Program-made: the position numbers and the translations under genes
Shown: piece after piece, positions 59,002 through 64,000 of the stretch
Numbering within the stretch: position 1 is the stretch's first letter
Layout: every line of letters begins with the position of its first letter
Origin: Ectocarpus siliculosus
Lineage: Eukaryota; Sar; Phaeophyceae; Ectocarpales; Ectocarpaceae
Assembly: GCA_000310025.1 (NCBI GenBank)
Contig: FN649738.1
Location: 1,516,157-1,580,156 of the forward strand
Reading direction: 5' to 3'
DNA length: 64,000 nucleotides
The notes under the pieces: model-generated
What the model was told of the DNA's origin: nothing
What the model saw: the letters and a program-made list of their open reading frames with translations, nothing else
Databases searched by the model: none

Positions 59002-60183
59002 CACGGTCACTGTGCGTGCTGTGAGCACCGCATCTGCCCCTCCCGTGGGAGCCCGGGGGTGTTCGACCATAAAAATGTCTAAGGGTCAAACAGCAGAGCG
59101 GAGCAGTATTAGACTGTCAGTGAGTACGAATCAACCATCTGAATCAACCATCTGTTATCATTTTCGTTGGGAAGCTAGAAAGTAACCCCGAGTAGACATC
59201 AACCACGTAACATTTGACACATGGAACTCCGTGTGCCCACATCCCAAAGCAAGCTCCGAAGAAGGAATTGCGACCAAACGTATCAATCCCATGTCCAATC
59301 TTGGAGACGTGTGAAGCCGATTAGGGTAAAAGCCAAACGACTAACACCTTGGTGAACGGACCCAGAGGTGACTCAAGAATACGTGGATCAAAACCGTCGC
59401 GCCGAGTCACATGCTGCTTTCACGCCCATCGCTTGCCTCGTCAGAAATAAAACAGCACGCCATGCATGCCCATGCATCCCTATCGCCCTGTGTTGTTCTG
59501 CCATCATTGGTGATGCTGAATTCGTCCACACAAAAGATATACTCAAGAATATAGCTTCGTACCGCCTGACCTACGGAGGCAAAAACTATGCAACAAAGAA
59601 CGAACACGCCCTCTTTGGTGTAGATCCTACCCCAACACATTCACAAAACACGACACCATAACTTTCCGGTGCGCTGCCGAGCCACGTGGGTAGCGCTGCG
59701 AACGAAGAACGTGTGCATGGTCAACGGAATTCTTTCATTCTGCACATACATGCTCAAGAAGCTGCTGAGCGCTTACTGCCCAAACACGTAATAACAAGTG
59801 TCACAAAAATGTGCACCGACGAACTGCATCGAATACTAGGTAAGCTTGCCTGTCTGCAAACGGTTGGCGAAAACAACACCAGATACTTCGCCACAACCCT
59901 TAAAATATCTACTACAGCCCTTGTCGATACCAAAACCATACCAAAACCCAACCACGATTCACGCGCATGCTCATCTACGGCTTAGCGAGAACCTATTTTT
60001 TTTCTTTTCTTTTTTTTTACAGGCTTCCAAGCAGTCAACGCGCACCAAAAGAGTGCTTGTAGCGCTAACCCTGAAATACGTCTACAGTGTTATTTACAAG
60101 AAGCATTGTGAGCTTCACCGTCACCCCCACATTCAAATACAATCAACTCGAAATCCGGAGCGTTGTTGGTGGTGTGAGCAGTT

Positions 60184-62847
60184 CTACACATCTACCCGGC
60201 AGACCGCCTCTGCAGCGGCCTGGATTTGCAAGGCGGGGTAGCCCGCCTGGCATAGCGTCGCCAGAGAACGGACGTACGTAAGGCTGAAGTCGTTCCAGGG
60301 ACCACAGCTAGCAATGACGGCCGTGGAAGCTGCCTTGAGGCAGGAGTGCTCGGTAAAAACTCCGGTGAGAGGCGGTACGGGGGCTCCACCTGCACGCACA
60401 CGGGGTAGGGTAAAGGGCACAAAACATCGATACGGCACGACGCGCGTTTTTCTCAAAGAGTGTCTCGCCTCGCCACGCTCGCCTTACAAATGTTGTAGAG
60501 CAAATCCTCTGTTTCATTGGAGTTCGAATGTCTTACGTGGCACACGCTTAAAAAAAAAACTGCCCGAAGAATGAGTGAATGCACGTTTCGAAGCAAAATC
60601 TCATCGCTTACCGGACGTCCTCGTTGAGATTTCCCCGAAAACCTTTGCGGAGTGAAACCTCATGGCCATCTCCTCCGCGATCTGTCGGTCCAAGTTGTCG
60701 GCTTCACGCGTCCTACACCCCAGGCATAGTTTGCAAACACGAAGGAATGCGGGCATAGGACAAAGTTTGGTGTCAGCGCAAGGGTCAACCATGTTGGTAA
60801 TGCGACGCACACACTCATGTACTGCGGCCATATACATAGAGCTCCAGCATGCTCTAATGTTTTCCACGCCATCAACGAAACACGATCGAAAGGGCAGATC
60901 ACGTGCAACGACAATTTGACCCCAACTCGACTCCACACGCGTTCGCGTGTACAAATAGTAAGTGGAAGCACGACGCACGTTTGAGAGGAGAGAGGAGGAC
61001 TTAACATGACCGCGGCGTTCCCGGGGCGAAACGCCACGCACACCTCCGCACGCGGGGTACACGGTTAAACATGTAGGCTCACGTCGGAAAAACGTTTCAA
61101 ATTTGACCGACTCTCGAGCACTCACTCAAAAGTCGCAGTTCAGCAGGTGATCAACAAGCGAATCTACGAATCGTTTCTTCTATATTGCACTCTCAGCGTT
61201 GCCGTACTCTCTCGTGCGCAGGCCAACTTCTGTACGTGCACAAGCAGCTCGGAAGCACGACCTAGCATTCTCGTGGTCCACATACCTGCCGGTGCCTGCT
61301 AGTTGGGAGCGCTGATAGCGAAGATCATGCAGCTTGATGTCCCTCGAGTTAACTCCGTTCTTCGGTGTTGGTATGCGGGCAACCGCCGCCGCTTGATCTC
61401 CGAACTCGCCTCCTTCAACAGAGGGAAACCCAACAGCACCCAGGAACCACTCGATGTGGTCCGTCCCCATGCTAAGGGTCCCAAACTGCGGGGACACAAC
61501 AGGCGGTCGGTGTTGCGACGAGAGAGGACAAGCTGGGACAACCGGCGTCGAGGGATATCGTCCAAGCGCGCCAGCGCAGATTCAATACAGCAGGGAAAGT
61601 AAGAATACACGGCACCTCGACATGTGGGGATGTTCCTGCGGATGTGTGTCTCACGACAAAAGCGTGCTCGCATGTATAGCATTACTCCGGCCGCACGCGT
61701 CCTCCCTCGACCGGCGGAATGGCCTCACTTTCTGCGCGTGGCTCTTGGACGTCTCGTTCTTGACCAACGCGAACTGGGAGTCCAGCGTCTCGGTGTGAAA
61801 CATGGAGGGCTCGTCGCTGTTCTCGAGGAAGTTCACCGAGTACAAGTCGCCGAGGCAAGACCCGATGAGCGTCCCGTTCACAGAAGACTCCATGCCGCAG
61901 TACGTCCCGTAGGAGCTCTCTTGAGAGTTAGCCGCGGTCGTGGCGTATATGTTGGCGTCCTCGGGAAGGAGGCCCTCGAACATAGAACCCGACTCGCACG
62001 CCTCCATGTAGAACACCAGCTCCTTGTACATACCGTTCGTGGACATGTGCCGCAGGGCATCGATGAGATCTTGGGCGTAGACCGGGTCGCCAGCGGGCAT
62101 GGCCACCAGCCCCACCCCGCCGTGATCCGCGAAGTAGACGAACACTCGGTCCTCTTTCGTGCTCCGCAAAACCGGTTTCCCCTCTTTCGACCAACGGGTG
62201 TCAAAAAGGGGTGGTTGGGAACGGTTGCGAACGGGTTAAAAAAAGATGCAGGCAGCCTCAGCGATTGACTTCTGCGCCCTCTCATGTGTACGAACCTAGA
62301 GATCCCAGCATTCCTAGAGCCTTTGGACAGGCGGCCCACTCACCGCGTGCGTCTGCAACAACGCCGCCAAAACGGATAGCACGCCTTCCCGACGCAAGGC
62401 TGGCGCTGAACTCCGTACACATCTGGGCTAAAGACAGCCTCCCGTGCCGGTTGCGACCTCGTTGGCCCAGGCACTAATCCAATCCACCCACACGAACTTG
62501 CGAACGCCGGAAAAGAACCATGGTCAGCACATGCAGTGGAGTCAGCACCTACACATGCCACCGACGACTACACCTCCGACAACGGAGGGAAGGGCACCTG
62601 TGGTCTTGTTGTCTCCCTTGAGAACCGCCAGGAAATTGTCCGCGGTCACGTCCTCCCCCGTGTACGATGGGCTGCACGCTCGGTTCACGTCGTATCCGGC
62701 AACGCCATCCGGCGTCGGCTTGTTGAACAGCTGCCCTGGGAACGGGTTGTCGACGCTGTCCACCGCGTCGCCGTAGGTCATGAGAATTACGTTTTCCGCC
62801 GGGATGCCGTTCCGACGCACGACATGATACGCGTGGCAAACATCCGC
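60184..62847 (-). CDS. Legumain (asparaginyl endopeptidase), N-terminus missing
   Basis: Exons in coding order are 62847-62598, 62183-61729, 61485-61286, 60712-60612 and 60359-60184, 393 residues plus stop, all in phase. It is a C13 cysteine protease that cuts after Asn in vacuoles or lysosomes. Visible are ADVCHAYHVVRRNGIPAENV, the PSYTGEDVTADNFLAVLKGD segment, the catalytic His in VYFADHGG, the catalytic Cys in YMEACESGSMFEG, and YATTAANSQESSYGTYC. A prodomain-like C-terminus follows (NSRDIKLHDLRYQ; EHSCLKAAS; VRSLATLCQAGYPALQIQAA). That C-terminus separates it from GPI8 transamidase, which shares the active-site motifs. The N-terminal exon with the signal peptide and the NYRHQ-like segment should lie above 62.85 kb but was not found before the repeat at 63.6 kb. 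Confidence 0.9.
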
Positions 62848-63596
62848 CTGTAGCACAAAAAGCGGCAGATGCATTTGTTCGGCGGGAAACGGGTGAACAC
62901 AACGCGATGCGGGTTCCTTTCGGCGTAGACTTACACAAAAAAAGAGGTGCAGACCTGCAAGCCAGAGCAGGCAGCTTTTTTGTGGTGCTGTTGTCCTGAC
63001 GTTCCAACCCCTTGGAACCTCTTTCCAGTACCTACTCTTGCCAATTTACGAAGAAAAGGAAACAAACTTCCCGTGGTTATTATTACGAGCTAGCCCAATA
63101 CAAGGGAAAACACACAAAACAAGAGAGACCAGGACCACGCCCCACCATTGGCGCCAAGAAATGACAGCGTTCCTTGTAGACGTGATGTCATGTTGTGTGA
63201 CATCTTGAAAATAGTCCAAAAACGCAGAGAGAGGCAGTCCAGTCTTGGCACGCTATTTTCAAAACAAAACCAGGAACTTCCAAGACCACAATGGAATCAG
63301 CGAACCGCGAACACGCTTGAGCGTCCCACCTACCCTACAAGTGCAGCAGCAGACTGTACCATATGTAGAAATGTGAAGTTTCGAGAAGACTTGCGAATTC
63401 CTCCAATTCTACGGCAAGCGAATAGGACAACACTTGAGATCTTAAGGGCGCGGGGGGGATCGCAGTACCTCCTCTGAAAAATCCAGGAAACGCCTGCATA
63501 TCTCGGTTTTCCAAAGTCTAACTGCAGTACGAAACTACCATCGTAAATTAACCGTCCGCAGCGGTCGTTTGTGTACAATGTTAGTAGCTGAGGTTG
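62848..63596. other. Upstream of legumain; no exon supported
   Basis: This is the expected place of the legumain 5' exon(s). No signal peptide or NYRHQ-type motif was found on the minus strand. The first exon is either further away, outside the window, or the gene was interrupted by the element at 63.6 kb. Confidence 0.4.
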
Positions 63597-64000
63597 TACC
63601 CCTTGCGATACACTACAGACTAGCGGTCCGCGATTTTCCAAACGATCCTTCTATCATCGAGTTCGGTGAGCTACAAGCTAGATTTTTGAAGCTGCTGTGC
63701 GGTCCAATTTTGAAACGCTTCAAGCACCTTTGCCTAAAGGCTGGACATGCATATACATGACCCTAGGCATTCAAATCGACAATGGCGACCAGCTGGATAT
63801 GTGAGGGAAGAGCTGCGCTGAAGTTCGCGGCCCCATACACTCACATAGGCGGTGATTCGTGTTCACCGTGTGCTTGAAGCGTTTCAAAATTGGACCGCAC
63901 AGCAGCTTCAAAAATCTAGCTTGTAGCTCACCGAACTCGATGATAGAAGGATCGTTTGGAAAATCGCGGACCGCTAGTCTGTAGTGTATCGCAAGGGGTA
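63597..64000. mobile_element. Perfect long inverted repeat (fold-back element)
   Basis: The left arm 63597-63727 and the right arm 63870-64000 are exact reverse complements over all 131 bases, with a 142-bp spacer. The right arm is cut by the window edge, so the true arms may be longer. The left arm carries an open plus-strand frame, 63569-63760, encoding HYRLAVRDFPNDPSIIEFGE and LQARFLKLLCGPILKRFKHL. The right arm therefore carries the same frame on the minus strand. A decayed relative lies at 49.13 kb. The arrangement suits a fold-back or MITE-like element, a recent inverted duplication, or an assembly join artefact. Confidence 0.85.

Larger units (their letters stand above)
55884..60183. 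other. Gene-poor stretch
   Basis: It should hold 5' exons or the promoter of the LENG8-type gene and the 3' end of legumain. One candidate first exon is 58387-58254 on the minus strand (MSSKPGKKKSKATRWGKAAK, basic, with a donor CAG|GTTGGT); its partner is unknown and it might be the start of the LENG8-type gene. Plus-strand frames near 57210-57310 (CPQKYKFTRDECKFLHDAQ) and 57885-58020 (VYLEYINFRLTECATYHKK) look protein-like, but no family was recognised. A minus-strand stretch near 59200-59330 (DTFGRNSFFGACFGMWAHG) also looks coding and may be a transposon relic. Confidence 0.35.

Noticed and set aside
61624-62268. 214-codon plus-strand ORF
   Set aside because: It is antisense to the main legumain exon, which contains the catalytic residues.
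1-64000. CRISPR arrays, rRNA, bacterial-type operons
   Set aside because: No regularly spaced repeats, rRNA segments or ribosome binding sites; the window is intron-bearing nuclear DNA.

Overview
The window is nuclear DNA from an intron-rich eukaryote. Genes are split into many short exons with GT-AG junctions, CAG/CTG trinucleotide runs are common, and long intergenic stretches carry no recognisable genes. Most long single-frame ORFs are chance open frames. The best fit is a brown alga close to Ectocarpus: GC-balanced DNA, long introns, and leucine-rich-repeat (LRR) receptors built from one-repeat exons, a layout described for Ectocarpus. The species call is inference. All gene models were built by eye from splice signals, reading phase and family similarity.

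Layout. About 2.1-2.7 kb (-): possible exons of an unidentified gene. 3.0-9.7 kb (+): an SDS22-like LRR protein with an acidic N-terminus. 10.0-10.8 kb (+): two weak candidate exons. 13.8-17.7 kb (+): an unknown low-complexity protein with a cysteine-rich C-terminus. 19.7-23.2 kb (-): complete seven-exon phosphoserine phosphatase (serine biosynthesis), with one apparent GC-AG intron and a LINE remnant next to its start. 27.0-46.3 kb (-): a tandem LRR locus with three LRR N-cap exons and 16 intact single-LRR exons, almost all exactly 72 bp and all phase 1, followed in the last copy by about 535 residues of an unrecognised alpha-helical C-terminal region on ten phase-consistent exons. 51.6-55.9 kb (-): a LENG8-type SAC3/GANP-domain gene. 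60.2-62.8 kb (-): legumain (asparaginyl endopeptidase, C13), lacking only its N-terminal exon(s). 63.6-64.0 kb: a perfect 131-bp inverted repeat running into the window edge.

Mobile DNA. Three remnants of one LINE family lie at 23.3, 35.8 and 54.2 kb. Two have clear target-site duplications and sit inside introns; the third has an internal inversion typical of twin priming. The inverted-repeat element at 63.6 kb has a decayed relative at 49.1 kb.

The genes do not form an obvious pathway. The most interesting unit is the LRR locus, which looks like a rapidly evolving recognition-receptor cluster whose shared C-terminal region I cannot assign to a known family.
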